Below, piece by piece: positions 1 through 7,605 of a stretch of DNA of 19,201 nucleotides. Within the stretch, counting starts at the first letter, position 1. Each line of letters begins with the position of its first letter. The stretch is taken from assembly GCA_946615495.1 (NCBI GenBank), contig CAMOHY010000010.1, forward strand, positions 1 through 19,201, in the 5' to 3' direction. The notes beneath the pieces are model-generated. The model was not told where the DNA came from. It saw only the letters and a program-made list of their open reading frames with translations, and did not search any database. This DNA comes from an uncultured Clostridia bacterium. GTDB taxonomy: Bacteria; Bacillota; Clostridia; Christensenellales; Aristaeellaceae. Both the position numbers and the translations under genes were made by a program.

Positions 1-580
1 GCTTATTCTGCCGGGCATAGCTTTCCAGCTTGCCGTAGGAAAACATGGACACCGCCACATCCAGCAGCACCGGCGCGTCCTCCCCGTTGGGCACGGCGAA
101 CACCACCGGGTTGTTGCCAAGCCTTGCTTCCCGGCCGCCCCAGGGGGGCATGTTGGGCACTGTGTTGGTCCACAGAATGCCGATGCAGTTTTCCCGGATG
201 GCCATCAGGCCGTAGTTGCCGGGGCGCATCCAATGATTGGTGTTTTTCAGCGCCACCACGCCGATGGTTTGCCGGTGGGCCAATTCAATGGCCCGCTGCA
301 TGCAGCGGTAAGCGTTCAGGTTGCCGCAGCCCCGGCGGCCGTCCCACCGCTCCAGCATGCCCAGGCTTTCCACCATTTCGGCCTGGGCGTTCACATCCAC
401 CGAGCCGTTTTCAATGGACTTGATGAATTTGGGAAACCGGTTCAGGCCATGGGTATAAATGCCGTCCCGGCTGGCGTCGGCAAACAGGGTGGCAGACAGC
501 TCCGCCCGTTCGCCGGAAATGCCGTATTTATTCAGCACGCGGATAAATTCCTTCCGCATGACTTCATAAGGTACTCGCAT
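1..580 (-). CDS. dlgD: 2,3-diketo-L-gulonate reductase-type oxidoreductase (DlgD/YiaK family), 5' part only
   Basis: The first 193 residues are visible; the 3' end lies beyond the left edge. The protein belongs to the malate/L-lactate dehydrogenase-like NAD(P)H oxidoreductases and reads closest, from memory, to E. coli DlgD (YiaK), which reduces 2,3-diketo-L-gulonate to 3-keto-L-gulonate in the cytoplasm. Seen directly: THGLNRFPKFI around residues 43-53 with the family's His at 44, NHWMRPGNYG at 115-124 with a second His at 116, the PPWGG stretch at 145-149, and SMFSYGKLE at 178-186. The start at 580 follows an AGGAGG-type site at good spacing, 15 nt after the permease stop, so it is the last visible gene of the transport operon. 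Family membership is nearly certain. The exact substrate is inferred; a related keto-uronate or 4-deoxy-keto-uronate from lyase products is equally possible. Confidence 0.88.
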   Translation of the reverse strand, partial: MRVPYEVMRKEFIRVLNKYGISGERAELSATLFADASRDGIYTHGLNRFPKFIKSIENGSVDVNAQAEMVESLGMLERWDGRRGCGNLNAYRCMQRAIELAHRQTIGVVALKNTNHWMRPGNYGLMAIRENCIGILWTNTVPNMPPWGGREARLGNNPVVFAVPNGEDAPVLLDVAVSMFSYGKLESYARQNK

Positions 581-595
581 GCTTTCTTCCTCCTG

Positions 596-1486
596 TTATC
601 CTTTTACAGCGCCCACCATGATCCCCTTGACGAAGTAACGCTGGATGAAGGGGTACACGCACAGGATGGGGATGGTGGCCACCACGATGGTGGCGAATTG
701 GATGGTTTCGCTCATGGTGAAATCCTCGTCGGTATCCGACAGGATCAATATTTCCCGCAGCACCAGCTGGAGGGGATAATACTTGCGGTCCTTGATGAAC
801 AGCATGGCGTTGAACCAGCTGTTCCAGTGGGCCACGGCGTAGTACAGCGCCACCACGGCCACCGAGGGCAGAATCAGGGGCGTGATGATGCGGAAGAGGA
901 TGGTAAAGTGCCCCGCGCCGTCCAGCTGGGCGCTTTCCTCCAGGCTGTCGGGCACCCCGGTCATGGCGGTGCGCACGATGACCAGGTTAAACACGTTGAT
1001 AAGCGACGGGATGATGAGGGACCAGATGGATTTATACAGCCCCACGCCCTTCACCACCAGGAAGAAGGGAATCATGCCGCCGGAAAAGTACATGCTGAAT
1101 ACCACCATCAGGTTGAAAAACTTTTTCAGCATATAGTTTTTGCGGCTGAGCACGTAGGCGGCGACGAGGGAACAGAGCATATCCAGCACGGTGCCCACGA
1201 TAACGATGAACAGGGTGTTGCCGTAGCCGGTCCAGATATTCTGGTTATGGATTACGGACCGGTAGGCGTCCAGCGTGGGGCTCAGGGGCCAAAGCAGCAG
1301 GCCGGAATGGGTCATGTAGGACATGCCGTCGCTGAAGGAGCCCGCCACCACGTGAATGAGGGGAACCAGGATGAGAACGCACAGGAAAATCATCAGCGCG
1401 TCGTCGGCCAGGTAGAAGATTCTTTCGCCCAGCGGGATTTGAATGGACGCTTTTAAGCGCTTTTTTTGTTTGGAAAGGTCCGTCAT
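596..1486 (-). CDS. Carbohydrate ABC transporter permease, LplC/YtcP type
   Basis: This 296-residue inner-membrane permease forms half of the translocation pore of a sugar importer (CUT1 family, LplC/YtcP/YesQ branch). About six hydrophobic segments are visible, starting near residues 30-50, 90-112, 125-145, 155-172, 205-225 and 265-282. The EAA loop that contacts the ATPase lies at about 182-203 (LEESAQLDGAG then FRIITPLILPS). The C-terminus RYFVKGIMVGAVKG is typical of this branch. A GGAGGAAG site precedes the ATG at 1486, and the gene sits 15 nt after the partner permease. The neighbours indicate import of oligosaccharides released from a uronate-containing or pentose-containing glycan, but the cargo cannot be read from the permease. 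Confidence 0.95.
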   Translation of the reverse strand: MTDLSKQKKRLKASIQIPLGERIFYLADDALMIFLCVLILVPLIHVVAGSFSDGMSYMTHSGLLLWPLSPTLDAYRSVIHNQNIWTGYGNTLFIVIVGTVLDMLCSLVAAYVLSRKNYMLKKFFNLMVVFSMYFSGGMIPFFLVVKGVGLYKSIWSLIIPSLINVFNLVIVRTAMTGVPDSLEESAQLDGAGHFTILFRIITPLILPSVAVVALYYAVAHWNSWFNAMLFIKDRKYYPLQLVLREILILSDTDEDFTMSETIQFATIVVATIPILCVYPFIQRYFVKGIMVGAVKG

Positions 1487-1501
1487 TTTCTCTTCCTCCT
1501 C

Positions 1502-2464
1502 TCACCACAGGCTGTTGCCGCCCAGGCGGCTGGTGATCTTGTTGGTGAAGAACACCAGCAGGAAGCACACGGCCGAATTGAAGAAGCCCACGGCGGTGGA
1601 GTAGCTGAAATTGACGTTTTCCGCAAAGCCCCGGCGGTACACGTAGGTGTTGATGACATCGGCGGTTTCGTAGGTCAGGGGCGTATAGAGCAGCATGATT
1701 TTTTCGTAGCCCACGTCAAACATTTTGCCCACCTTGAGAATGAACATGATAACGATGGTGGGCACCAGGCAGGGAATGGTGATATGGGTGATTTGGTGCC
1801 ACTTGTTGGCGCCGTCCACCTTGGCCGCCTCGTAAAGCTCCTGGTCGATGGCGGTGAGGGCGGAGAGGTATACGATGGAATTCCAGCCGATGTTGCTCCA
1901 GATATCGGAAATGATGTAGATGGGCACGAAATAGTTGGGCTCATACAGCATATTGGTGACCGGCATGCCGAAAATAGCGCTCAGGAGCATGGTCACGCCG
2001 CCGGTGCGGCTTACCAGATCGCGGATGATGCCGCACACCACCACCGTGGAAATGAAGTGGGGGATATAGCTGATGGTTTGCACGGTGCGGCTCATTTTCC
2101 GGGAACGGAGCTCGTTAATGAGCAGGGCCAGCACGATGGCGGAGGGAAAGGAGAAAACCAGGGTGCTCAGGGCGATGGTGAGGGTGTTGCGCAAAAGCCG
2201 GGGCAGGAAGGGGTCATTGAAAAAATTGATGAAGTGCTTCACGCCCACCCATTTGCTGCCCATGACGCCGCGGGCGGCCTTAAAATCCTGGAAGGAAATG
2301 ACCAGGCCCGCCATCGGCCCGTATTTGAAAATGAGGAAATAGGCCAGAATGGGCAGGAACATGCAGTACAGCTTCCAGTTTTTTGTTATATCCCGCCGGA
2401 TGCGCGCTCCAAGCGGCAGATGGCGCCGGGCGGCTTGGTTCTTTTTCCGGGCCACGGTGGTCAT
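1502..2464 (-). CDS. Carbohydrate ABC transporter permease, LplB/YteP type
   Basis: This 320-residue partner permease belongs to the LplB/YteP branch of CUT1 sugar importers. A basic N-terminal tail (RKK, ARRH, RIRRD) is followed by a first membrane helix at about 31-47 (LYCMFLPILAYFLIF) and the family motif KYGPMAGLVISFQDF at 48-62. The EAA loop is at about 208-232 (QELYEAAKVDGANKW then ITIPCLVPTI). The ATG at 2464 is chosen because it overlaps the stop of the preceding oxidoreductase gene in an ATGA at 2461-2464, the signature of translational coupling. A longer reading to 2617 would run over that gene and adds no permease-like sequence. Together with the following permease and the distant binding protein it makes a three-part importer. 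No ATPase is encoded here. Confidence 0.95.
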   Translation of the reverse strand: MTTVARKKNQAARRHLPLGARIRRDITKNWKLYCMFLPILAYFLIFKYGPMAGLVISFQDFKAARGVMGSKWVGVKHFINFFNDPFLPRLLRNTLTIALSTLVFSFPSAIVLALLINELRSRKMSRTVQTISYIPHFISTVVVCGIIRDLVSRTGGVTMLLSAIFGMPVTNMLYEPNYFVPIYIISDIWSNIGWNSIVYLSALTAIDQELYEAAKVDGANKWHQITHITIPCLVPTIVIMFILKVGKMFDVGYEKIMLLYTPLTYETADVINTYVYRRGFAENVNFSYSTAVGFFNSAVCFLLVFFTNKITSRLGGNSLW

Positions 2465-3471
2465 TCGGGCCGCCTCCTTCCCTGGGCGGAGGAAAGGTAA
2501 GCCTCCTCCATCAGCCTTGTGCTTTCCATGCCGTCGTCGGGGGTGATGAAGGGGGGCTGGCCCGCCTGCAGGCGGCTGTAGAAATCCGCGATGAAGGGGC
2601 CGTGGCCGCTGCCCCAATAGTCCTTGCCCACCTTGGTTTCGGTGGCGTAATCCTCAAACAGGGTGCCGGAGGGCTTTTTAATGGTGAGCCGGGGGCCGTC
2701 CATGTGCATTTCGCCCCGCTCAAAAATCAGGTGCAGCTGCACCGGCATGTTGCTTACGCCGCAATTGCTGCAATACAGCAGGAAGCGGCCGCCCTGGGCG
2801 TTGGTAAACAGGATATCGCAGGTGTCCTCGGTTTCGATCACGTCGGCCAGGCGCTTGGCGGACATGCTGGCCGCGGTCAGCTCAAAGCCGCCGGAGAGCC
2901 AGCGCATCAAATCCAGGGTGTGAATGGCCTGGTTGATGAGCACGGAGCCGCCCTCGGTGGCCCATTTTCCGCGCCAGGGGCTGTCGGTATAATAAGCCCC
3001 GCCCCGGTTCCAGCACACAAAGGCGCTGCCGCCCACGATGGGGCCCAATTCGCCCCCGTCGATGATTTCCTTCATCCGCCGGGACGCGCCGTTAAAGCGG
3101 TTCTGGAAGCATACGGTGAGGCTTTTTCCGCTGTCCTTCGCCGCCTGGGCCATGGCCTGGGCCTCCTTCAGGGAAACGCCCAGGGGCTTTTCGCACAGCA
3201 CGTGCTTGCCCGCCTGCAGCGCCGCGATGCTGATTTGGGCGTGCAGATAATGGGGCACGCACACGTGCACGGCGTCGATATCCCGTTGGCTTATCAGCTC
3301 CCGCCAGTCCGCGTAGCCCTTCACGCCCTGTTCCTGGGCCGCCTTTTGCAGCTTATCCGGGTCAATGTCGCACACCGCGCGCAATTGCGCCGTGTCCAGC
3401 TTTTCCAGGGCGTGAAAATGATTGCCCGAAATGGCTCCGCACCCGATGACGCCTACGCCCAACCGTTTCAT
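2461..3471 (-). CDS. Gfo/Idh/MocA family oxidoreductase (copy 1 of 3)
   Basis: This 336-residue cytoplasmic NAD(P)-dependent dehydrogenase acts on sugars, sugar acids or inositols. An N-terminal Rossmann fold begins VGVIGCGAIS (GCGAIS at 10-15). The family's EKP motif is at 94-96 with the catalytic Lys at 95, and QAIHTLDLMRW at 181-191 supplies the conserved active-site His at 184. Length is normal for the family. The ATG at 3471 is preceded by GAGGTG; an upstream in-frame extension to 3651 overlaps the previous gene and lacks family features. It lies 25 nt after another Gfo/Idh gene and overlaps the LplB-type permease gene by 4 nt. Adjacent Gfo/Idh genes beside a TIM-barrel enzyme are typical of pathways that oxidise a sugar hydroxyl, epimerise or eliminate, then reduce. 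Substrate unknown. Confidence 0.93.
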   Translation of the reverse strand: MKRLGVGVIGCGAISGNHFHALEKLDTAQLRAVCDIDPDKLQKAAQEQGVKGYADWRELISQRDIDAVHVCVPHYLHAQISIAALQAGKHVLCEKPLGVSLKEAQAMAQAAKDSGKSLTVCFQNRFNGASRRMKEIIDGGELGPIVGGSAFVCWNRGGAYYTDSPWRGKWATEGGSVLINQAIHTLDLMRWLSGGFELTAASMSAKRLADVIETEDTCDILFTNAQGGRFLLYCSNCGVSNMPVQLHLIFERGEMHMDGPRLTIKKPSGTLFEDYATETKVGKDYWGSGHGPFIADFYSRLQAGQPPFITPDDGMESTRLMEEAYLSSAQGRRRPE

Positions 3472-3496
3472 TTTACTGCACCTCGCTTGCCTATGT

Positions 3497-4627
3497 TTAT
3501 TCCGGAAGCTTTCCGCCGCATTTTTCGGAAAGCAGCTTGCAGAACAGTTCTTCGTCCACCGGCAAATCCACCCAGCCGCCGCCGGTCCAATCGGACAGAT
3601 GGATGGCGTTGGAAATTTCCAGGCCGTTGATGCCCTCCAGGCCGTCGGCATACAGGGGCGTGCCGTTTAAAATGGACTGGCAGAAATTTTCCATGATGCC
3701 GGGATGGGAGGTGTATTCCCCCTCCGGCTTGATATCCAGGCCTTCCATTTTGGGCTTGCCCAGGCCCTTGGTCCAGGTGGCGTTGAATTCCGGCTCCGGC
3801 ATTTCCAGCTTATCTACGTGGATTTTGCCGTTTTCCACCACCATGCGGCCCAGGGTGCCGTCAATTTCCAGGCGGTTGGTGCCAGGCGCGTCGATGACGG
3901 TGGTGATATAGGTGCCGATAGCGCCGTTTGGAAATTCCGCCATGGCGATCACATCGTCCTCCACCTCAATGTTCCGGTGGCGGCCGTAATACGCCTGGGC
4001 CCTGATGCGGCTGGGCATGCCCACGATCCACTGCCACATATCCAGGTTGTGGGGATTTTGGTTGAGCAGCACGCCGCCGCCCTCGCCCTTCCAGGTGGCC
4101 CGCCAGCCGCCCTGGTCATAGTAGCTTTGGCTGCGGTACCAGTTGGTAATGAGCCAATGGGTGTGAACGATATCGCCCAGTTCGCCCGCTTTTACCATGT
4201 TCCGCGCCTGAATGAACACCGGGTCCGTGCGCTGGTTAAAGTCCATGGCAAAGCGCAATTCGGGATGGGCCTTGGCCACCCGGTTCATTTCCTTTACCTG
4301 GCGGGTGTACACCCCCGCGGGCTTTTCCACCAGGGTATGCAGCCCCGCGTTCAGGGCGAGGATAGCCAGGGAGGGGTGCAGATAATGAGGCGTGCAAATG
4401 TGCACCGCTTCCGCCGCGCCGGATGAAATGAGCGCCCCGGCGGAGGAAAAATACCGCACGGAATCACCCAGCGCTTCTCTGGCGGCGGCCAGGCGCTGGG
4501 GGTCCGTATCCGCGATGGCGGTAAGCTTTAAGGAAGGCACCTTTCCTTCCAGAATCTTTTTTACATGCTGGCTGCCGATTTTGCCGTAGCCGATAATGCC
4601 GTAACGTACCTGATCCATGCTTTTCAT
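3497..4627 (-). CDS. Gfo/Idh/MocA family oxidoreductase (copy 2 of 3)
   Basis: This 376-residue NAD(P)-dependent sugar dehydrogenase is clearly diverged from its neighbour. The Rossmann motif GYGKIGSQH is at 13-21, EKPAGV at 101-106 with the probable catalytic Lys at 102, and NQNPHNLDMWQW at 189-200 with the conserved His at 193. The sequence between 120 and 180 (MDFNQRTDP, ATWKGEGGG) is typical of the C-terminal substrate domain. The start at 4627 overlaps the stop of the TIM-barrel gene (ATGA at 4624-4627). An alternative ATG at 4618 lies about 13 nt from the GGGAGG site and is less likely but possible. The tight coupling suggests that the two enzymes act on the same sugar, for example C3 oxidation followed by epimerisation or elimination. 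This functional link is inferred. Confidence 0.93.
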   Translation of the reverse strand: MKSMDQVRYGIIGYGKIGSQHVKKILEGKVPSLKLTAIADTDPQRLAAAREALGDSVRYFSSAGALISSGAAEAVHICTPHYLHPSLAILALNAGLHTLVEKPAGVYTRQVKEMNRVAKAHPELRFAMDFNQRTDPVFIQARNMVKAGELGDIVHTHWLITNWYRSQSYYDQGGWRATWKGEGGGVLLNQNPHNLDMWQWIVGMPSRIRAQAYYGRHRNIEVEDDVIAMAEFPNGAIGTYITTVIDAPGTNRLEIDGTLGRMVVENGKIHVDKLEMPEPEFNATWTKGLGKPKMEGLDIKPEGEYTSHPGIMENFCQSILNGTPLYADGLEGINGLEISNAIHLSDWTGGGWVDLPVDEELFCKLLSEKCGGKLPE

Positions 4628-5391
4628 GCTTCCTCCCACATGGTTTTGAGCAGCCGGATGGAAACGGGGCCTTCCTTGGAAAGATCGTCGGCCTTTCCCT
4701 CCACGCTGACCAGGCCGTCATAATGGGTCTCCTTCATGGCGGAAAACAGGACGCTAAAGCCCTCTTCCTTTTCCTGGGGCGCCCGGCGGCCTATCTGGGT
4801 GGCGATGTGGCAATGGGCGATGCCGCCCACGCGGGCCAGGTCCTCCGGCGCGTGGTGCTCTGTGGCGATGTGATAATAATCCGCCAGCAGCTTCACATGG
4901 GGATGATTGGCCATGGCGGCCAGGTCGGCGCCCTCGGCCACGGAATTAATCATGTTGGTTTCGCTGCGGTTCAGGGGCTCTACCACAATGGTGATGCCGT
5001 ACTGCCCGGCGATTTCGCCGATGAGGCGGGTCACATCCACCAGGCGGCGGAAGGCCTCGCCATAGGGCATGCCGTCCGGCCGCATGCGGCTTTTCCCGCT
5101 GCCGAACACCACCACTTTGCCGCCCAGCTTCTGCACGCGGGCAAACGCGCCCCGCAGGTAATGGATGATCTTGTGGTCGTCCGTTTCGGGGGAAAGGAGC
5201 TGCATATCCTTGGGGAAAAGCACGTTGAAGGCGGGAGCGGGAATGGAAGCGTCCTTGAGGCGGGCCAGGTTTTCTTCAAATTCTTCCTCGGTCCAGGCTG
5301 CGGCGGCGGAAACGGGCGGCTCAATATAATCAAAGCCCGCCGCGGCCACTTCGTTGATCCGGTCCAGTTTCGCGCAGAATCCGATCTTCAT
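4624..5391 (-). CDS. Sugar phosphate isomerase/epimerase-like TIM-barrel protein
   Basis: This 255-residue protein belongs to the xylose isomerase-like TIM-barrel (AP_endonuc_2) superfamily, which includes hydroxypyruvate isomerase, D-psicose/tagatose 3-epimerase, inosose dehydratase and YcjR-like keto-sugar enzymes. Probable metal-binding residues typical of the fold are visible: Glu138 (VVEPLNRSE), Asp171 and His174 (LLADYYHI), His193/195 (IAHCHIA) and Glu231 (VSVEGKA). No signal peptide is present, so it is cytoplasmic. It starts 4 nt after the lyase stop and overlaps the following Gfo/Idh gene by 4 nt. The AAAGGA ribosome site lies inside the end of the lyase gene. Isomerase/epimerase and keto-glycoside eliminase/hydrolase are both reasonable roles and cannot be separated from sequence alone. 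Confidence 0.9.
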   Translation of the reverse strand: MKIGFCAKLDRINEVAAAGFDYIEPPVSAAAAWTEEEFEENLARLKDASIPAPAFNVLFPKDMQLLSPETDDHKIIHYLRGAFARVQKLGGKVVVFGSGKSRMRPDGMPYGEAFRRLVDVTRLIGEIAGQYGITIVVEPLNRSETNMINSVAEGADLAAMANHPHVKLLADYYHIATEHHAPEDLARVGGIAHCHIATQIGRRAPQEKEEGFSVLFSAMKETHYDGLVSVEGKADDLSKEGPVSIRLLKTMWEEA

Positions 5392-5395
5392 GGTC

Positions 5396-7423
5396 TCATG
5401 TCCTTTCTATACTGTCGCCCGTCAGGGTGAGGGTGGTATGGTAGACGCCGGTAAAGTGGATAACGGCCGTTTCTTCCGTTACCTGAATATCCGCCTGGCA
5501 GCCCTGGGGCGCAATGACGGTGACGCAGCGGAAGGGCGCTTTGCCGGCGTGGGCCAGGGTGAGCTGGGGCGCGGGCACGCGCAGGCTGTAGCCGTAGCTG
5601 ACCCAGCCGCCGATGGGGTCCTCGCTGCCTGCCAGCACGGAGGAGGCCATTTGCCCGTCGCAGGCGGCGGAAACGGCGTAGCGCCGTCCCCTGGGGGTTT
5701 CATAGAGGTAATGGGCGTTTTCTCCCGTCAAAGCGCCCGGAGCGAAATTGAAGGTGAGGCGGAAATCGTGGTCCCCAAGGCCCAGGCCCGTCACCCGGTC
5801 GTCCAGCACGTACAGGTCCTTTTCCAGCCGCAGGGCCACCCGGCGGTGGTACACCGGGTCGTCGGTGAACACGTAGCCGTTGTGGCTCACGTCGATAACG
5901 GCGAACTGTTCGTTTTCCTCAAACCGGTGCAAAAACATCCGCACGCCCCGCACCCGGTTCACGCCCGGCACGGCGCCCATGACCCAATCGTCGCAGTACA
6001 GGGTGTTGTGGGCCAGCGCGCCGGTGAAATAATGCCGCCAGTTTTTCCAAATGGACTGGTTGTAAATATACCTTCCGCCGTCCAGCAGAATATCCTCCCC
6101 GGCGATTTGCAGTTCAAAATGGCCGGTGTCGTTGTGGCTGTGGGTGCTCTTTTCGCCCCGCTCCAGCTGCACGCCGTGAATGTGCATGTAGCTGTCCTCT
6201 TCTCCCCAGCCGGTGCGCATAATGTGAATGCCCGCTTCCTTCATAGAGAAATTGCGCTGCACCGGGGCGTGGCCTTCCCGGCGGCCCGTGGCCACCCACA
6301 AAAAGTCGCCCCGGCCGGTCCACTGCGCCATCTGGCGGAACCAGGCCCGCATTTCGTTCAGGTCATAGGGGTCCATGGACAGGTTCATGCCCTCGTACAC
6401 CGACGTGTCGCTGCGCCGGGCCAAAAGATCGTCCCGGTCGGCGTCGCCGATCATGGGGGTGGAAAAGTCGGGCTTTAATTGCCGCAGAATGAATTCGCAG
6501 GCGCGGGAAAGGGTGGCCTTGGCGTAGGGCGGCACGGGAATGCCGTTTAATTCGCACAGCCGCACGCACTGGAAATAGCTGATGGCGGCCACCATGTGGT
6601 AAATGCTGGTGCGCTCCATGTGCACGCCGTCGTTATCGAAGGAATAGCGCATTTCGTGCATCACCCGCTGGTAGCCGTGGCGGAACCATTCCTTGCTGCC
6701 CTGCAATTCGGGAAACAGGATGGCCGTTTGCAGCAGCGCGCCGGATTCCATGGTGAGCCAATTGGAGCTTTTTTCGTGGTTGGTGTAATGCGTTACCAAA
6801 TAATCCGCGTGGATTTTCACCGCGTGCAGAAACAGCGCCCAGCCCTCTCCGTCAAAGGCCCTGCTTTCCCGGAAAACGCACAGGCAGGGCAGGAAGGCGG
6901 TGTAGAGGCGCATGGCCGTTTCAATGTGGCGCCAGGGATAGCTGGGATACTGGTGCCGCTGGATGTAGCCCGGCTCGTCGGCCAGGAAGTCCTCAATAGG
7001 CCAGGCTGCCAGGAAGGAACGCAGCATATCCAGCGCTTCGGCGGGATAGCGCTCATCCCCGGTCAGGGCATAGGCCCTGGCCAGGGGCTGCCAGAAAATA
7101 AAACGGTACAGGCTCCAGCTCCATTCGTTGTCGTGGGCCGCGTCGCCGGTGGGGTTAAAGTGCCAGTCGATGGGGCCGGGAAAGGTGTAGCCGTACAGGG
7201 TGTGGCGCATCACCTCTTCCGCGTCCTCAATCAGGTGCGGGTCCGTGTTTTTCCGCAGGTCCTGGGCGGAAAAAAGGTAATGGGGGGTGGTCCTGGTGCG
7301 GAAATGGGCAATGATTTTTTCCGCGCAGCCCGCCTTGTCGCCCTGGGCCAACTGTTCCCTGGCGGTGGAAAATTCTTCTCTGGATAGATCGGCCAGGCCG
7401 ATCACCGTGTCCATCCAATTCAT
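5396..7423 (-). CDS. Heparinase II/III family polysaccharide lyase, cytoplasmic
   Basis: This 675-residue protein has the two-domain layout of heparinase II/III-type lyases, which cleave uronate-containing chains by beta-elimination. The N-terminal alpha-toroid domain (about 20-350) includes FNPTGDAAHDNEWSWSLYR at 89-107, SSNWLTMESGALL near 219-231 with candidate Asn221, and HMERTSIYHM near 268-277 with candidate catalytic Tyr275. The C-terminal beta-sandwich domain carries the signature THSHNDTGHFEL (427-438) with His428 and His430, then LAHNTLY around His472. The residue after the candidate Asn is Trp, where several characterised lyases have His, so specificity may differ. No signal peptide is seen, so it should act on imported oligosaccharides. 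The ATG at 7423 is preferred because GGGAGG lies 10 nt upstream; the in-frame ATG at 7432 is only 1 nt from it. Heparin itself is not implied as substrate. Confidence 0.88.
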   Translation of the reverse strand: MNWMDTVIGLADLSREEFSTAREQLAQGDKAGCAEKIIAHFRTRTTPHYLFSAQDLRKNTDPHLIEDAEEVMRHTLYGYTFPGPIDWHFNPTGDAAHDNEWSWSLYRFIFWQPLARAYALTGDERYPAEALDMLRSFLAAWPIEDFLADEPGYIQRHQYPSYPWRHIETAMRLYTAFLPCLCVFRESRAFDGEGWALFLHAVKIHADYLVTHYTNHEKSSNWLTMESGALLQTAILFPELQGSKEWFRHGYQRVMHEMRYSFDNDGVHMERTSIYHMVAAISYFQCVRLCELNGIPVPPYAKATLSRACEFILRQLKPDFSTPMIGDADRDDLLARRSDTSVYEGMNLSMDPYDLNEMRAWFRQMAQWTGRGDFLWVATGRREGHAPVQRNFSMKEAGIHIMRTGWGEEDSYMHIHGVQLERGEKSTHSHNDTGHFELQIAGEDILLDGGRYIYNQSIWKNWRHYFTGALAHNTLYCDDWVMGAVPGVNRVRGVRMFLHRFEENEQFAVIDVSHNGYVFTDDPVYHRRVALRLEKDLYVLDDRVTGLGLGDHDFRLTFNFAPGALTGENAHYLYETPRGRRYAVSAACDGQMASSVLAGSEDPIGGWVSYGYSLRVPAPQLTLAHAGKAPFRCVTVIAPQGCQADIQVTEETAVIHFTGVYHTTLTLTGDSIERT

Positions 7424-7465
7424 CGGCAGCATGCCTCCCGTTTTTCATTTGAGCAGAAAGGCTCT

Positions 7466-7490
7466 GGAAAGACCTCCGGCCCGTCTTTCC
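7466..7490 (-). other. RNA hairpin in the leader of the lyase gene
   Basis: A perfect 8-bp inverted repeat (GGAAAGAC / GTCTTTCC) encloses a 9-nt loop, 43 nt before the lyase start. There is no T-run, so it is not a standard terminator. It may stabilise the downstream transcript or affect processing. Its function is inferred only. Confidence 0.5.
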
Positions 7491-7526
7491 GCAGCTTTTC
7501 AGAATAAAACGCCAAGGGCAGGGGCG

Positions 7527-7541
7527 GCAGCCTTCGGCTGC
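7527..7541 (-). other. Short GC hairpin between binding-protein and lyase genes
   Basis: A 6-bp stem (GCAGCC / GGCTGC) with a 3-nt loop is the second of three hairpins in the 182-nt gap 7424-7605. It is flanked at 7541-7550 by the small palindrome CTCCTCGGAG and then GTTTTTCAACA, a combination that looks like part of a dispersed intergenic repeat. No U-run follows on either strand. Confidence 0.45.
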
Positions 7542-7566
7542 TCCTCGGAGTTTTTCAACACGCGGA

Positions 7567-7585
7567 GGGGCGGCGGCGCCGCCCC
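7567..7585 (-). other. Strong GC hairpin just after the binding-protein gene
   Basis: A perfect 8-bp stem (GGGGCGGC / GCCGCCCC) with a 3-nt loop lies 20 nt after the binding-protein stop. It resembles the 3' hairpins that protect abundant binding-protein mRNA and lower expression of downstream genes, as described for malE-malF intergenic REP sequences. No U-tract follows, so full termination is unlikely. The role is inferred. Confidence 0.55.
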
Positions 7586-7605
7586 CCCTGCGAACTGGTT
7601 ATGCG

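Noticed and set aside
233..1456. Long plus-strand open frame opposite the LplC-type permease gene
   Set aside because: Low-complexity His/Gly/Gln-rich translation with no family features; it is the antisense shadow of a clear permease gene in GC-rich DNA.
2465..2617. N-terminal extension of the LplB-type permease
   Set aside because: It lies fully within the upstream dehydrogenase gene, is Arg/Pro/His-rich and does not look like permease sequence; the ATGA overlap gives a better start.
5396..7423. Naming the lyase as a true heparin lyase
   Set aside because: The fold covers many substrates and the active-site pattern differs from characterised enzymes; substrate left open.
7567..7585. Rho-independent terminator after the binding-protein gene
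   Set aside because: Strong stem but no T-run on either strand; kept only as an RNA hairpin.
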